NCBI RefSeq assembly: GCF_004025535.1
Contig: NZ_QJRG01000042.1
Span: 186,001 to 250,000 of the forward strand
Reading direction: 5' to 3'
DNA length: 64,000 nucleotides
From: Pseudomonas alkylphenolica
Lineage (GTDB): Bacteria > Pseudomonadota > Gammaproteobacteria > Pseudomonadales > Pseudomonadaceae
Positions within the stretch are counted from its first letter, which is position 1. Each line of letters starts with the position of its first letter. Positions 36,192 to 45,752 of this stretch are shown in pieces. The position numbers and the translations under genes are program-made. The notes beneath the pieces are model-generated. The model made no database searches, was not told the DNA's origin, and was given only the letters and a program-made list of their open reading frames with translations.

Positions 36192-37394
36192 ATGAAACAG
36201 CACATTCTGATTGTCGGCGCAGGTTTTGGTGGTGTCTGGAGCGCATTGAGCGCAGCCCGTCTGCTCGAGCAACACGGCCGCGACGACGTCGCCATCAGTG
36301 TCCTGGCACCTCAGGCCGAACTGCGTATTCGTCCACGCTTCTACGAGCCGGACGTACACCAGATGAAAGCGCCCCTGGGCGACCTGTTCAACGCCGTTGG
36401 CGTGACCTTTATCCAGGGCACTGCCGAGCAGATCGATGTAGATGGCAAACGCGTGAGCTACACCGATGCCCAAGGCGAGAGAACCGATATCGCCTACGAC
36501 CGCCTGGTAATGGCCGCCGGCAGCGGTGTGTTCCGCCCCGACCTGAGTGGCATCAATGAACATGCCTTCGATGTCGACCAGATCGAATCGGCCGCACGCC
36601 TGGAGCAGCACCTCAAGGCACTGGCCAACCAGCCGGACTCGGTTGCCCGCAATACCGTGGTGGTCGCCGGGGGTGGCTTCACCGGGATCGAGACCGCCAC
36701 TGAAATGCCGGGACGCCTGCGCGCCATCCTCGGTGCCGACGCCAATGTACGGGTGATCATCGTCGATCGCGGGGCCAAGATCGGCGCGGCGCTGGGTGAA
36801 GGCATCAGCCCGGCAATCATTGAAGCGTCCGAGGCGCTGGGCGTGGAATGGCGCGTCAATGCTTCGGTGGCCGCAGTCGACGCCGGCGGCGTGACCCTCG
36901 CCGATGGCGAACGCATCGAAGCCAGCACCGTTATCTGGACCGTGGGTGTGCGGGCCAGCGCGCTGACCGCGCAAGTGCCGGGCGAACGCGACGCGCAGGG
37001 CCGCCTGCATGTAGACCGCAACCTCAAGGTCAAGGGCCAGGCACATATCTATGCCACCGGCGATGTCGCCTATGCCGCCACTGACGACCTGGGCAACTTC
37101 GCCGTGATGTCCTGCCAGCACGCCATCGTGCTCGGTCGTCACAGCGGCAACAACGTCGCCGCCGACCTGCTCGGGGTCGAGCCTACGCCCTATAGCCAGC
37201 CCAAGTACGTCACCTGCCTGGACCTTGGCGCCTGGGGCGCGGTGTACACCGAAGGCTGGGACCGTCAGGTCAAACTGCTGCGCGAAGAGGCAAAAGAACT
37301 CAAGACCCAGATCAACACCACCTGGATCTACCCGCCTGCCGCCGACCGCGCCGCTGCCCTGGCTGCTGCCGATCCGCTGATCCCGATTGCCTGA
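36192..37394 (+). CDS. NAD(P)/FAD-dependent oxidoreductase (NDH-2-like)
   Basis: This 400-residue flavoprotein has the FAD motif ILIVGAGFGGVWSA at 4-17, a second dinucleotide site VVVAGGGFTGIETATEM near 155-171, and the FAD-contact motif IYATGDVAYA near 283-292. It resembles type II NADH dehydrogenases, which oxidise NADH and reduce quinone at the membrane surface, but it lacks an obvious C-terminal membrane helix. GGAG precedes the start. The divergent Rrf2 gene suggests redox or nitrosative control (inference). A strong terminator follows. Confidence 0.82.
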   Translation: MKQHILIVGAGFGGVWSALSAARLLEQHGRDDVAISVLAPQAELRIRPRFYEPDVHQMKAPLGDLFNAVGVTFIQGTAEQIDVDGKRVSYTDAQGERTDIAYDRLVMAAGSGVFRPDLSGINEHAFDVDQIESAARLEQHLKALANQPDSVARNTVVVAGGGFTGIETATEMPGRLRAILGADANVRVIIVDRGAKIGAALGEGISPAIIEASEALGVEWRVNASVAAVDAGGVTLADGERIEASTVIWTVGVRASALTAQVPGERDAQGRLHVDRNLKVKGQAHIYATGDVAYAATDDLGNFAVMSCQHAIVLGRHSGNNVAADLLGVEPTPYSQPKYVTCLDLGAWGAVYTEGWDRQVKLLREEAKELKTQINTTWIYPPAADRAAALAAADPLIPIA

Positions 37395-37403
37395 TGGACT
37401 GAC

Positions 37404-37430
37404 AAGGGGCCGCTGATGCGGCCCCTTTTC
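37404..37430 (+). terminator. Rho-independent terminator after the flavoprotein gene
   Basis: The 10-bp arms AAGGGGCCGC and GCGGCCCCTT enclose TGAT and run into TTCTTTG, 10 bases past the stop codon. This is the clearest intrinsic terminator of the plus strand in this part of the window. Confidence 0.85.
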
Positions 37431-37484
37431 TTTGTGCGACACCCATCGCCAGGCGATTGCACAAACCACCGGCAGACAGGTAGC

Positions 37485-37503
37485 ATTGAGAACGATTCAC
37501 ACT
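37485..37503 (+). promoter_or_regulatory. Possible Fur box before the sigma factor gene
   Basis: The stretch ATTGAGAACGATTCACACT about 20 bases before the FecI-type start partly matches the repeating NAT(A/T)AT-like Fur hexamers. FecI-type sigma genes are usually Fur-repressed, which supports the call, but the match is imperfect. Confidence 0.4.
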
Positions 37504-37523
37504 CACATCTGGATAGCCACCCG

Positions 37524-38030
37524 GTGCAAACCCCGTCGACCCGCAAGCTGGGCTTCTTTTTCAGCGACCATCACCGTTGGCTCCTGCAACACATCCACAA
37601 GCGCCTGCGCAACCGTGCCGACGCTGAAGACACGGCGGCCGAAACCTTCTGCCAGCTGCTGGCCGCCAAAGTCGATCCGGAAAGCATCCAGCAACCGCGT
37701 GCCTACCTGTCAACGATCGCCCGCCGGCTGATCTTCGACCGCCATCGCCGCCGCCAGCTTGAAAACGCCTACCTGGAGCGCCTGTCTGCGCTACCCGAGC
37801 CCCTGGCGCCCTCCCCCGAAGAACAACTGCTGCTGATCGAAGCGCTGGTCACCATCGACCAGGTGCTCGACGGCCTGCCCATGGCAGTCAAGGCCACCTT
37901 CCTTTACAGCCAGCTGGACGGCATGAGCTATGTGGAGATTGCGCGCAAGCTTGAGCTGTCCGAACGCACGGTGAGCCGCTACATGCAGCAGGCCCTGCGC
38001 CAGTGCTACCTGAGCGAATTGCAGCCATGA
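37524..38030 (+). CDS. FecI-type ECF sigma factor
   Basis: This 168-residue sigma factor has region 2 (HHRWLLQHIHKRLRNRADAEDTAAETFCQLL, about 14-44; RAYLSTIARRLIFDRHRRR) and region 4 (YSQLDGMSYVEIARKLELSERTVSRYMQQAL, about 130-160). It directs RNA polymerase to an iron-uptake receptor gene when released by its FecR partner. I use GTG 37524, which gives the usual FecI length; an ATG frame from 37416 would add 36 residues of unrelated sequence. Its stop overlaps fecR as ATGA, followed by the receptor gene. Confidence 0.85.
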   Translation: MQTPSTRKLGFFFSDHHRWLLQHIHKRLRNRADAEDTAAETFCQLLAAKVDPESIQQPRAYLSTIARRLIFDRHRRRQLENAYLERLSALPEPLAPSPEEQLLLIEALVTIDQVLDGLPMAVKATFLYSQLDGMSYVEIARKLELSERTVSRYMQQALRQCYLSELQP

Positions 38031-38995
38031 GCCAGCGCAGCATCGACCCGGCAGGCGAACAGGCCATCGACTGGATGGTGCGCCTGAGCGCCGGCAATCC
38101 CGGTGAAAAACTGCAGCACGAATTCAACCAGTGGCTAAGCAGTGACCCTGCCCACGCCCATGCCTGGAACCGCTTGCAGGAGCGCCTCGGTGGTGCCTGC
38201 CGAACCGTGCGCGCGCTCGACCGGCGTGTGCCGGGCCAGGCCGGGGAAGCCCGCCAGCTGTTGCTGCAGGGCAACCATTCGCGCCGTGATGTGCTGCGCT
38301 CATTTGCTGCAGTCGGCCTGCTGGGCGGTGGGCTGTGGCTGGGCGCACGCAGTCAGCTGGGCGAAACCTTGCTGGCCGATCTGCGCACCGCCAAAGGCGA
38401 GCGCCGCCATTTCACCCTGGCCGACGGCAGCCGCTTGAGCCTCAATGCCAACAGCGCCGTCGACCTGCAGTTCGATACGCAACAGCGGCTGCTGGTGCTG
38501 CATCAGGGCGAACTGGTGATCCAGGTGGCCCCCGACCCGCAGCGACCGCTGCGGGTACGCACTGCCCAAGGCGAAGTGCGGGCGCTGGGCACGCGCTTTC
38601 TGGTCAGCCAGCAAGCCGAGAGCACCCGGGTGGTAGTGCTTGAACACGCCGTGCGCGCACGCCTGTACAACGGCGCCGAGCAGGATATCCAGGAAGGTCA
38701 GGCCGCCCTGTTGCATGCGCAACGTATCGAGGCCTTGGGCAACAGCGAACTGCACCGTGCCGACTGGCTAAGTGGCCGCCTGAATGTACTGGACGACTCT
38801 CTGGAGGCCGTTGTCGACGCGATGCGTCCGTACTACCGCGGGTTTGTCCGGGTTGACCCTGCAGTGCGCGCATTACGGGTACAGGGTGTGTTCCCCCTCG
38901 ACGAGCCGCAACGTGCCTTCGCGGCCCTGGCCGAAACCCTGCCATTGCGGGTCGATCACTACAGCCCCTGGCTGACCCTGATCGGGGCGAAATGA
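38027..38995 (+). CDS. FecR-type anti-sigma/sigma regulator
   Basis: This 322-residue protein has an N-terminal cytoplasmic domain (DUF4880-like, W11MVRLSAGNPGEKLQHEFNQWLSSDPAHAHAWNRL) and a single membrane segment (about 92-110). A periplasmic FecR domain follows (GERRHFTLADGSRLSLNANSAVDLQFD), then a C-terminal secretin/TonB-short-like domain. It senses the ligand-loaded receptor through its N-terminal extension and controls the adjacent sigma factor. The 4-base overlap with the sigma gene indicates coupling. Confidence 0.9.
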   Translation: MSQRSIDPAGEQAIDWMVRLSAGNPGEKLQHEFNQWLSSDPAHAHAWNRLQERLGGACRTVRALDRRVPGQAGEARQLLLQGNHSRRDVLRSFAAVGLLGGGLWLGARSQLGETLLADLRTAKGERRHFTLADGSRLSLNANSAVDLQFDTQQRLLVLHQGELVIQVAPDPQRPLRVRTAQGEVRALGTRFLVSQQAESTRVVVLEHAVRARLYNGAEQDIQEGQAALLHAQRIEALGNSELHRADWLSGRLNVLDDSLEAVVDAMRPYYRGFVRVDPAVRALRVQGVFPLDEPQRAFAALAETLPLRVDHYSPWLTLIGAK

Positions 38996-39097
38996 GCGCC
39001 TTGAAATTATTTTTATGAAAATCACTCTTATTTGTGTCCGGTTTTCATTTCTCATCCCACCTATCTCCTGACACGCCAATACAATCAGGAGAATTCC

Positions 39098-41539
39098 GTG
39101 CTCAACCCTTGGTCCCACGCCCTTCCTGTCGCGGTGGCACTGGCCACCCTGGCCAGCGCCGTCCAGGCCCAGGAACAGACCCTGAACTTCAGTCTGCCCG
39201 CCGCTTCACTCGCCAGCACCCTCAATGCGATTGCGGCGCAGAGCGGGCATATCGTTTCACTGGAGCCGGCGCTGGTGCAGGGCAAGCAAGCGCCAGCCAT
39301 TGTCGGGCGCATGAGCGCGACCCAGGCCATGCAAAAAGCCCTGGCCGGCAGCGGCCTGCAGTTGCTGGTTACCGAACAGGGTAACTTCAGCGTGCTGCCT
39401 GCGATCGACGCTGGCAATGCCCTGGAGCTGGGCGCGACCAGCATCAACGACCGTGGCCTGGATGCCACCACCGAGGGTTCGGGGTCTTATGCCGCGCGAG
39501 CAACGACCATTGGCAAGGGTAGCCACACCCTCAAGGAAATCCCCCAGTCGGTGTCGGTGATGACCCGCAAGCAGATGGACGATCAGGACATCGTCGATCT
39601 CAAGGACGCCGTCAACAGGACCACCGGCCTGGTTGGCCTGCAGGGCGTGGGCCCGGGCTTGATCATCTACTCGCGGGGTTTTCAGATCGATGACTGGCAG
39701 TACGACGGCGTGCCCATCCCGCGCAACACCTACTCGCTGGGCAACTGGGCAACTCAGGACCTGATTTTCTTCGACCGTATGGAAGTGCTGCGCGGCGCCT
39801 CGGGTCTGCTGCAAGGCACAGGCAGCCCGGGTGGCGCGGTCAACCTGGTGCGCAAACGCGGCCAGAGCGCGCCGACCGTGACTGTCACCGGCAAGGCCGG
39901 CAGCTGGGATCACTACGGCCTGCAACTGGACGCCGGCGGCCCGCTGAACGACGCCGGTACCGTACGCGGACGCTTTGTCGCCGACGAAGACCAGAGCGAC
40001 TCGTTCATCGACTACGAATGGAGCAAGACCCACTCGCTCTACGGTGCTGTGGACTTCGACCTGCGCGAAGACACCACCCTGGGCCTGGCGGTCAGCCGTT
40101 CCGATGCCGAGTCGCGGCCCATGCTGCGCGGCCTTCCGCGCTACATCGACGGCAGCCCGCTGGACGTACCCCGCTCGACCTTCACCGGCTCGCGCTGGAA
40201 CCATTCGGAAATCGACGTCACCACCCTCTACGCCGACCTCGAACACCGCTTCAACGACGACTGGAAATTTCGCATCGCCGGCGTACGCATGAGCGAAACC
40301 AACACCTCTGCCCACCAGCGCGTGCAATCCACCGGTGACGGACTGGAGTTCGATGGCAGCGGTGTGACGTATGCCGACTGGGTGACGGACTTCGACTCCA
40401 CCAAAGTGGGTGTGGACATGAACGTGGTCGGCAGCTTCCAGGGCTTTGGCCTGGAGCAGGAGATCACCCTCGGCGGCAACTACTCCAAGCTGACCACCGA
40501 TGACCTTTTCGCCCGCACCTTCAATGCCAGCGACGACACCGTGTTCGATATCGACCACCACCGCCCTGACATCGACTACGACAGCCTGCTGGCCAACCCC
40601 GCCGGCCGTGGTACCGGGAGCGCCTATGATGTACGCCAAAAAGGTCTGTATGGCAGCTGGCGGATCAAGCTTGCCGAACCCCTGACGGTGGTACTTGGCT
40701 CGCGGGTCAGCTGGTTCGACCAGACGTATGACTCCACTGCCTATACCCCGACCAACCGTGCCGGCACGGTCAATGCGCCAAGCACCATGACCGAAACTGG
40801 CGTAGTCACCCCCTACGCCGGCATCGTCTACGACCTGAGCCGCGAGTGGGCGGTGTACGCCAGCTACACCGACGTCTTCGTACCGCAGTCCGAACGTGAC
40901 GCCAGTGGCTCGGTGCTCAAGCCGATCATCGGCAGCAACTACGAGATGGGCATCAAGGGCGAGCTGTTCGACGGCAAGGTCAATACCTCCCTGGCGGTAT
41001 TCCGCTTCGACCAGGAGAACCGCGCGACCCAGGACCTGGCCTCAGGCTTTGCCTGTGACGACTGGTATTGCTCGACCGCCACCGGCAAGGTGCGCAGCCA
41101 GGGCATCGAGGCCGAGATCAGCGGCGAGGTACTCAGCGGCCTGCAACTGTTTGCCGGCTACACCTACAACACCACCACCTACCTGGACGACCCGGAGAAC
41201 GAAGGCAAGACCTTCAGCACCTGGACGCCCAAGCACATGCTGCGGGTGTGGAGCGACTACCAGTTGCCGGGTGACTGGAGCAAGGTTAGCGCCGGCCTGG
41301 GCTTTACTGCGCAAAGCCACACACTGGGTTACGAGTCTACCTACGACGTAGCGGGTTATGCCGTGTGGGATGCGCGCCTGGCCTACCAGCTGACGCCTGA
41401 GGTGAGCCTGGCAGTGAACGGCAAGAACCTGTTCGACAAACGCTACTACGTGGCGGCTTACAATCAGCTCAGTGGCAACAACAACTTTGGCGAGCCGCGC
41501 AACTTCATGTTCAGCGTGAAATACACGCCGCAGTTCTGA
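39098..41539 (+). CDS. TonB-dependent siderophore receptor with signalling (STN) domain
   Basis: This 813-residue outer-membrane protein has a signal peptide (cleavage near VQA-QEQ), an STN domain (about 25-100, LNFSLPAASLASTLNAIAAQSG), a plug (about 120-255, IPQSVSVMTRKQMDDQDI) and a beta barrel ending in F (MFSVKYTPQF). The STN domain lets it signal to the upstream FecR. I use GTG 39098, since AGGAGA ends 5 bases before it. The layout resembles FpvA/FoxA/FiuA-type xenosiderophore receptors; the ligand cannot be named from sequence. Confidence 0.9.
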   Translation: MLNPWSHALPVAVALATLASAVQAQEQTLNFSLPAASLASTLNAIAAQSGHIVSLEPALVQGKQAPAIVGRMSATQAMQKALAGSGLQLLVTEQGNFSVLPAIDAGNALELGATSINDRGLDATTEGSGSYAARATTIGKGSHTLKEIPQSVSVMTRKQMDDQDIVDLKDAVNRTTGLVGLQGVGPGLIIYSRGFQIDDWQYDGVPIPRNTYSLGNWATQDLIFFDRMEVLRGASGLLQGTGSPGGAVNLVRKRGQSAPTVTVTGKAGSWDHYGLQLDAGGPLNDAGTVRGRFVADEDQSDSFIDYEWSKTHSLYGAVDFDLREDTTLGLAVSRSDAESRPMLRGLPRYIDGSPLDVPRSTFTGSRWNHSEIDVTTLYADLEHRFNDDWKFRIAGVRMSETNTSAHQRVQSTGDGLEFDGSGVTYADWVTDFDSTKVGVDMNVVGSFQGFGLEQEITLGGNYSKLTTDDLFARTFNASDDTVFDIDHHRPDIDYDSLLANPAGRGTGSAYDVRQKGLYGSWRIKLAEPLTVVLGSRVSWFDQTYDSTAYTPTNRAGTVNAPSTMTETGVVTPYAGIVYDLSREWAVYASYTDVFVPQSERDASGSVLKPIIGSNYEMGIKGELFDGKVNTSLAVFRFDQENRATQDLASGFACDDWYCSTATGKVRSQGIEAEISGEVLSGLQLFAGYTYNTTTYLDDPENEGKTFSTWTPKHMLRVWSDYQLPGDWSKVSAGLGFTAQSHTLGYESTYDVAGYAVWDARLAYQLTPEVSLAVNGKNLFDKRYYVAAYNQLSGNNNFGEPRNFMFSVKYTPQF

Positions 41540-41541
41540 CA

Positions 41542-41609
41542 TTCGCGGGTAAACCCGCTCCCACAGGTAGAGAGTGCAATGGTTGTGTGGGAGCGGGTTT
41601 ACCCGCGAA
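41542..41609. repeat. Inverted pair of REP elements
   Basis: Two 24-base copies of the REP core (starting TTCGCGGGTAAACCCGC) face each other around a 20-base spacer. They fill the gap between the receptor stop (41539) and the convergent TetR stop (41630), a typical position for REP pairs acting at the ends of convergent transcripts. Confidence 0.85.
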
Positions 41610-41629
41610 AAAGCTGGGGCAGTGTAAGG

Positions 41630-42262
41630 TCACGGCGCCAACCCGATACCCCGCAGGATGACACTGGTCACTGTCTGCACCGCCCGCTCGAACTGCAGGT
41701 CGGTCAGTGGCTGGTGATCGTTGAGCAAGCCGACCTGGTGGCTGAAGTCGGCGTAATGCTGGGTCGAGGCCCAGATCATGTACAGCAGCCCGGAAGGCTC
41801 TACCGGCAGAATGCGGCCGTCGTCGATCCATTGACGGATCTTCGCCTCCTTCATTTTCGCCCAGTCGTACAGCGGATCATCCAGCGCCGAACCGAGGTTG
41901 GGCGCACCGTGGATGATCTCGTTGGCCCAGACTTTCGAGCCAAAAGGCCGCGTGCGCGAGTGATTCATCTTGGCGCGGATATAGCTGCTGAGGACGATGC
42001 GCGGATCATCGTAAAGCTCGAAACACAGCGCATCCTGCTTCCACACTTCAAGCAGGCCGAACAACACCGCCTGGTAAAGCTCGGTTTTGGTGCTGAAGTA
42101 GTAGTGCACATTGCTGCGCGGCAAATGCGCCGCCTCGGCAATATCGGCCATGGCAGTACCGGCAAAGCCTTTTTCGGCAAATACTTGTTCGGCAGCCAGA
42201 AGGATGTTGTCAACATTGCGTTGACGAATGCTGTGCTTGTGCCCGGTCATGACCAAATCCAT
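41630..42262 (-). CDS. TetR-family regulator, RutR-like
   Basis: This 210-residue protein has a TetR HTH (about 18-62, [37 protein letters not shown]) and a C-terminal domain with [20 protein letters not shown]. The latter is nearly identical in pattern to RutR, which senses uracil or thymine in E. coli. No rut genes adjoin it here. The start is either 42262 or ATG 42250; neither has a strong ribosome site. It is divergent from dkgB, a plausible target. Confidence 0.82.
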   Translation of the reverse strand: MDLVMTGHKHSIRQRNVDNILLAAEQVFAEKGFAGTAMADIAEAAHLPRSNVHYYFSTKTELYQAVLFGLLEVWKQDALCFELYDDPRIVLSSYIRAKMNHSRTRPFGSKVWANEIIHGAPNLGSALDDPLYDWAKMKEAKIRQWIDDGRILPVEPSGLLYMIWASTQHYADFSHQVGLLNDHQPLTDLQFERAVQTVTSVILRGIGLAP

Positions 42263-42410
42263 TGCGACTGACCCTGCAAGGCTACACCAGGCGCCGGCAA
42301 TTCGTGCGCTGGCGGCAAAAAAGTTGTGTTGTAACGGGGATGTTTCCCGGGCTGCGCAGTCGCAATACTGCGCACCTCTTTTCCTCAAGCCCTTTTCAAG
42401 GAGCCCTCAC

Positions 42411-43214
42411 ATGTCTATTCCCCTGTTCGGCCTGGGTACCTTTCGCCTCAAGGACCAGGTGGTAATCGATTCGGTCAGCCAGGCGCTGGAGCTCGGTTAC
42501 CGGGCGGTCGACACGGCACAGATCTACGGTAACGAAGCCGAAGTCGGCCAGGCCGTTGCCGCCAGTGGCATCGCCCGCGACCAGCTGTTCCTGACCAGCA
42601 AGATCTGGACCGAGAACCTCGGCGCCGACAAGCTGATCCCGAGCCTGAAAGAAAGCCTGAGCAAACTGCGCACCGATTACCTGGACCTGACCCTGATCCA
42701 CTGGCCTTCGCCTAAGGGCGCCGTACCGGTCAGCGAGTTCATGGGCGCCCTGGCAGAAGCCAAGGCCCAGGGGCTGACCCGCCAGATCGGCGTTTCCAAC
42801 TTCACCATCGACCTGTTGCGCCAAGCCATCGACGTGGTTGGCAAGGAGGCGATTGCCACCAACCAGATCGAACTGCACCCTTACCTGCAAAACCGCAAGC
42901 TGGTCGAGTTCATGCAAAACCAGGGCATTGCGGTGACCTCCTACATGACCCTGGGCTACGGCAAGGTGCTTAGCGACCCGGTCATCGAGAAAATTGCCGG
43001 GCAGCACAACGCCACCCCGGCACAGGTCACCCTGGCCTGGGCGATGCAGCTTGGCTATGCGGTCATCCCCTCCTCGACCCGGCGCGAGAACCTGGCGGGC
43101 AACCTCAAGTCCCAGAACCTCACGCTCAGTGCCGACGACATGGCCCTGATCGCTACGCTGGACAGCGGCTTGCGCCTGACCAACCCGGAAAGCCTGGCAC
43201 CGGCCTGGGACTAA
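42411..43214 (+). CDS. dkgB: 2,5-diketo-D-gluconate reductase B (aldo/keto reductase)
   Basis: This 267-residue AKR has the same length as E. coli DkgB and its pattern throughout ([42 protein letters not shown] at the end). The catalytic tetrad is D34, Y39, K64 and H97. It reduces 2,5-diketogluconate, methylglyoxal and similar carbonyls with NADPH. AAGGAG lies upstream. The divergent RutR-like gene may regulate it. Its 3' end overlaps the convergent DUF2790 gene by 4 bases. Confidence 0.9.
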   Translation: MSIPLFGLGTFRLKDQVVIDSVSQALELGYRAVDTAQIYGNEAEVGQAVAASGIARDQLFLTSKIWTENLGADKLIPSLKESLSKLRTDYLDLTLIHWPSPKGAVPVSEFMGALAEAKAQGLTRQIGVSNFTIDLLRQAIDVVGKEAIATNQIELHPYLQNRKLVEFMQNQGIAVTSYMTLGYGKVLSDPVIEKIAGQHNATPAQVTLAWAMQLGYAVIPSSTRRENLAGNLKSQNLTLSADDMALIATLDSGLRLTNPESLAPAWD

Positions 43215-43453
43215 CCCCGGTCAGTGCATACCTGCGCCAGCTTCAGGTAGTGCAACGTGTGCTGCTGGCCGGCTGAGTCGACATAGACCATGCTGGCCTG
43301 TACCACATCGCAGATTTCGGTTGCAGGCTCGCTGAGGTTGACCACCTGGGCGACATCCAGCGGCATGCCGTAGTGGTATTCAGCGATCGATTCGGAAGCC
43401 TGAGCTGTTGCCGAGAGCAACAGCGCCAGGCCCAGTAGAGTTCGCAGGTACAT
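43211..43453 (-). CDS. Small periplasmic DUF2790 protein
   Basis: This 80-residue protein has a signal peptide (cleavage near AQA-SES, residue 19) and the DUF2790 pattern [51 protein letters not shown]. Two Cys in the mature part may form a disulfide. The family is mostly found in pseudomonads; function is unknown, though members often respond to copper or other stress. AGGAG precedes the start. Confidence 0.8.
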   Translation of the reverse strand: MYLRTLLGLALLLSATAQASESIAEYHYGMPLDVAQVVNLSEPATEICDVVQASMVYVDSAGQQHTLHYLKLAQVCTDRG

Positions 43454-43621
43454 AGCGACGCTCCTGTGGGTGTGCGAAAAGGTTCGCTGGCAAGCCGGCG
43501 AACCCCGACTCCTAAAGTGTGGCGCGTGCAGGCGCAAGCGTCGGGCGAAGGGATCAACGGCAGTTTGCGGGCAAATCGGTTAATCTCGGCGTCAGTCAAT
43601 CGCCTGCGGATTTGCCCCAGC

Positions 43622-45052
43622 ATGGAACTTCATATCAGCCTGCAAGGCAGCAAGGGCCTGGCCGAACAGCTCTACCGGCAACTGCGCGAAGGCATCGACA
43701 GTGGGCGCCTGGCCGCTGGCACTCAGCTGCCGCCGACACGGCTGCTGGCCGAACAACTGGGGGTGTCGCGCAAGACCGTGACCGATGCCTATTCCCGCCT
43801 GACCTACGACAACCTGCTCAGTGGCAAGGTTGGCAAAGGCACCTTCATCACCCCTGCCCCCACCCACGCCCCGTCGCCCGCCAGCAGCGTGCCCCTGGCC
43901 AGCGCCCAGACCCTGGCGAGCTGGCGAGCCCGCACCAACCCGCTGGCAGACATGGCACCGAGCACCGCACGCTATGACTTCATCGGCGGCGCCTCGAGCA
44001 AGGCGCAGTTTCCGTTCGATGACTGGCGCCGCTGCAACCAGTACGCCTTGCGCCAGATCCGCCGCAGCAGTGCCCGCTATGCCAGCCACCAGGGCTTGCC
44101 GGAACTGCGCGAAGCCATTGCCCGGCATATCGCCTTCGCCCGTGGCGTGCGCTGTAGCAGTGCCGATGTACTGGTGTGCAACGGTGCCCAACAAGCCCTG
44201 GACCTGATTGCCCGGATACTGATCGAACCCGGCAGCCGGGTAGCCATGGAAGACCCCGGCTACACCCCCGCGCGCCAGCTGTTTCTGGCCCAGGGTGCCG
44301 ACGTGCAGTACGTGCCCGTGGATGACCAGGGCCTGTGCGTCGAGCAGATCGCCGAAGGCACCCGGCTGATCTACGTCACGCCCTCGCACCAGTTTCCCCT
44401 GGGCTTGCCCATGAGCCAGGCACGTCGCCTGGCCTTGCTTGAACGCGCCGCAGCACTGGGCGCAATCATCATTGAGGACGACTACGACAGCGAGTTTCGC
44501 TACGAAGGGCGCCCCACCGACTCGCTGCAGAGCATGGATCGCCATGGCCTGGTGGCCTATGTCGGGACCTTTTCGAAAACCCTGTTGCCGGAATTGCGCC
44601 TGGGCTATGCCATCGTCCCCGAAGCGCTGCGCGAAGCGATTGGCGTCGCCAAGCAGCTGACCGACTGGCACACCCCGACCCTCAACCAGTGGGCCTTGGC
44701 ACGCTTTATCAGTGAAGGTGCGTTGCTCAAGCACATCCGCCGCGTTCACGAGGTGTATGCCGCACGCCGCGAACGGATCCTGCAGCGCCTTCGTGGCGAT
44801 CTGGCGCCCTGGTTCGAGGCGGTGCCGGCCACCGCCGGCTATCACCTGAGCGCCCTGGCCAAGGGCGACCTCGACGTGGCGTTCCTGATCAACATGGCGC
44901 GCAAGGTCGACGTCGGTTTGTACGCGCTGGACCGCTTCTATGTCATGGCGCCGCCGCGGCCGGGCTTGCTGCTGGGCTTTGGCGCGATCGAGCTGCTCGA
45001 CATCGACCCGGCCCTGGACCGGGTACGGGACACGTTGCAGACCCTGGGCTAA
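43622..45052 (+). CDS. MocR/PdxR-type GntR regulator with aminotransferase domain
   Basis: This 476-residue fusion has an N-terminal GntR HTH (about 11-76) and a class I aminotransferase fold (about 115-470) with PLP lysine K319 in GTFSKTLLPELRLGY. MocR regulators use PLP, sometimes with an amino compound, as effector. A carboxymuconolactone decarboxylase-family gene follows 102 bases later on the same strand and may be its target. A pyridoxal biosynthesis gene (pdxST) is not present here, so the PdxR role is unsupported. Confidence 0.87.
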   Translation: MELHISLQGSKGLAEQLYRQLREGIDSGRLAAGTQLPPTRLLAEQLGVSRKTVTDAYSRLTYDNLLSGKVGKGTFITPAPTHAPSPASSVPLASAQTLASWRARTNPLADMAPSTARYDFIGGASSKAQFPFDDWRRCNQYALRQIRRSSARYASHQGLPELREAIARHIAFARGVRCSSADVLVCNGAQQALDLIARILIEPGSRVAMEDPGYTPARQLFLAQGADVQYVPVDDQGLCVEQIAEGTRLIYVTPSHQFPLGLPMSQARRLALLERAAALGAIIIEDDYDSEFRYEGRPTDSLQSMDRHGLVAYVGTFSKTLLPELRLGYAIVPEALREAIGVAKQLTDWHTPTLNQWALARFISEGALLKHIRRVHEVYAARRERILQRLRGDLAPWFEAVPATAGYHLSALAKGDLDVAFLINMARKVDVGLYALDRFYVMAPPRPGLLLGFGAIELLDIDPALDRVRDTLQTLG

Positions 45053-45154
45053 TTGGCCCCCTCGGATTTGCCGCGATTGGCTATCCAAGCTGCAACGCCG
45101 TAGCGCTAAGGTAGTGCCATCGCCGCCTGATGCGGAACTGACTGGAGAGCACTG

Positions 45155-45592
45155 ATGAGCAACCGTATCGAATGGGCCAAACACGCACCTGAAGCCTATA
45201 AAGCCATGGTCGGCCTGGAAATGGCCCTGGGCAAGTCCGGGCTGGAAAACTCGCTGCTCGAGCTGATCCGCCTGCGCGCCTCGCAGATCAATGGCTGCGC
45301 CTACTGCGTCAACATGCACGCCAACGATGCGCGCAAGGCCGGGGAAACCGAAGCGCGCCTGCAGACCCTGAGCGTCTGGGAAGACACCGCCTTCTTCAGC
45401 CCGCGCGAACGCGCCGCCCTGGCCTGGACCGAAAGCCTGACCCGCCTGCCCGAGCGGCATGCACCGGACCACCAGTACCGCGCCTTGCTCGAACACTTCA
45501 GCGAAGCCGAGGTGGTCAACCTGACTCTGGCCATTGCCACCATCAACGCCTGGAACCGTTTTGGCGTCGGCTTTGCGATGATTCCGGGCTGA
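45155..45592 (+). CDS. Carboxymuconolactone decarboxylase/AhpD-family protein
   Basis: This 145-residue protein has the peroxidase-type motif INGCAYCVNMHANDARKAGE with C48, C51 and H55, as in AhpD-like alkylhydroperoxidases. It probably acts as a small redox protein in the cytoplasm. GGAGAG precedes the start. It lies behind the MocR regulator, a common pairing, and before a strong bidirectional terminator. Confidence 0.87.
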   Translation: MSNRIEWAKHAPEAYKAMVGLEMALGKSGLENSLLELIRLRASQINGCAYCVNMHANDARKAGETEARLQTLSVWEDTAFFSPRERAALAWTESLTRLPERHAPDHQYRALLEHFSEAEVVNLTLAIATINAWNRFGVGFAMIPG

Positions 45593-45610
45593 GTCGCCAG
45601 CACAATAAAA

Positions 45611-45640
45611 AACGCCCTGCATTGCAGGGCGTTTTTTTTT
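45611..45640. terminator. Bidirectional terminator
   Basis: The arms AACGCCCTG and CAGGGCGTT (45611-45619 and 45625-45633) are preceded by an A-run and followed by at least nine T's, so it works in both directions. It ends the AhpD-like transcript and, on the minus strand, the CoA-transferase operon that stops at 45753. Confidence 0.9.
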
Positions 45641-45752
45641 TGCACAAGCCTTTCACGGGTACAACCGGCTCCTGCAGAGGAATGCGTGGTTCGCACTGCG
45701 GGAGCCCATCATGCCGGCGATTAGGCCTGCATTTACAACACGGAAAATCAGA

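Noticed and set aside
43592..45622. A 676-codon open frame on the minus strand opposite the MocR gene
   Set aside because: The plus strand carries clear GntR and aminotransferase motifs with K319. The antisense frame crosses both the MocR and AhpD-like genes and has no ribosome site or domain.
45650..45715. A degenerate REP-like stretch after the bidirectional terminator
   Set aside because: It shares only short pieces (ACGGGT, GGCTCCTGCAG, CTGCGGGAGCCC) with the REP core and forms no clean stem, so I did not annotate it as a REP copy.
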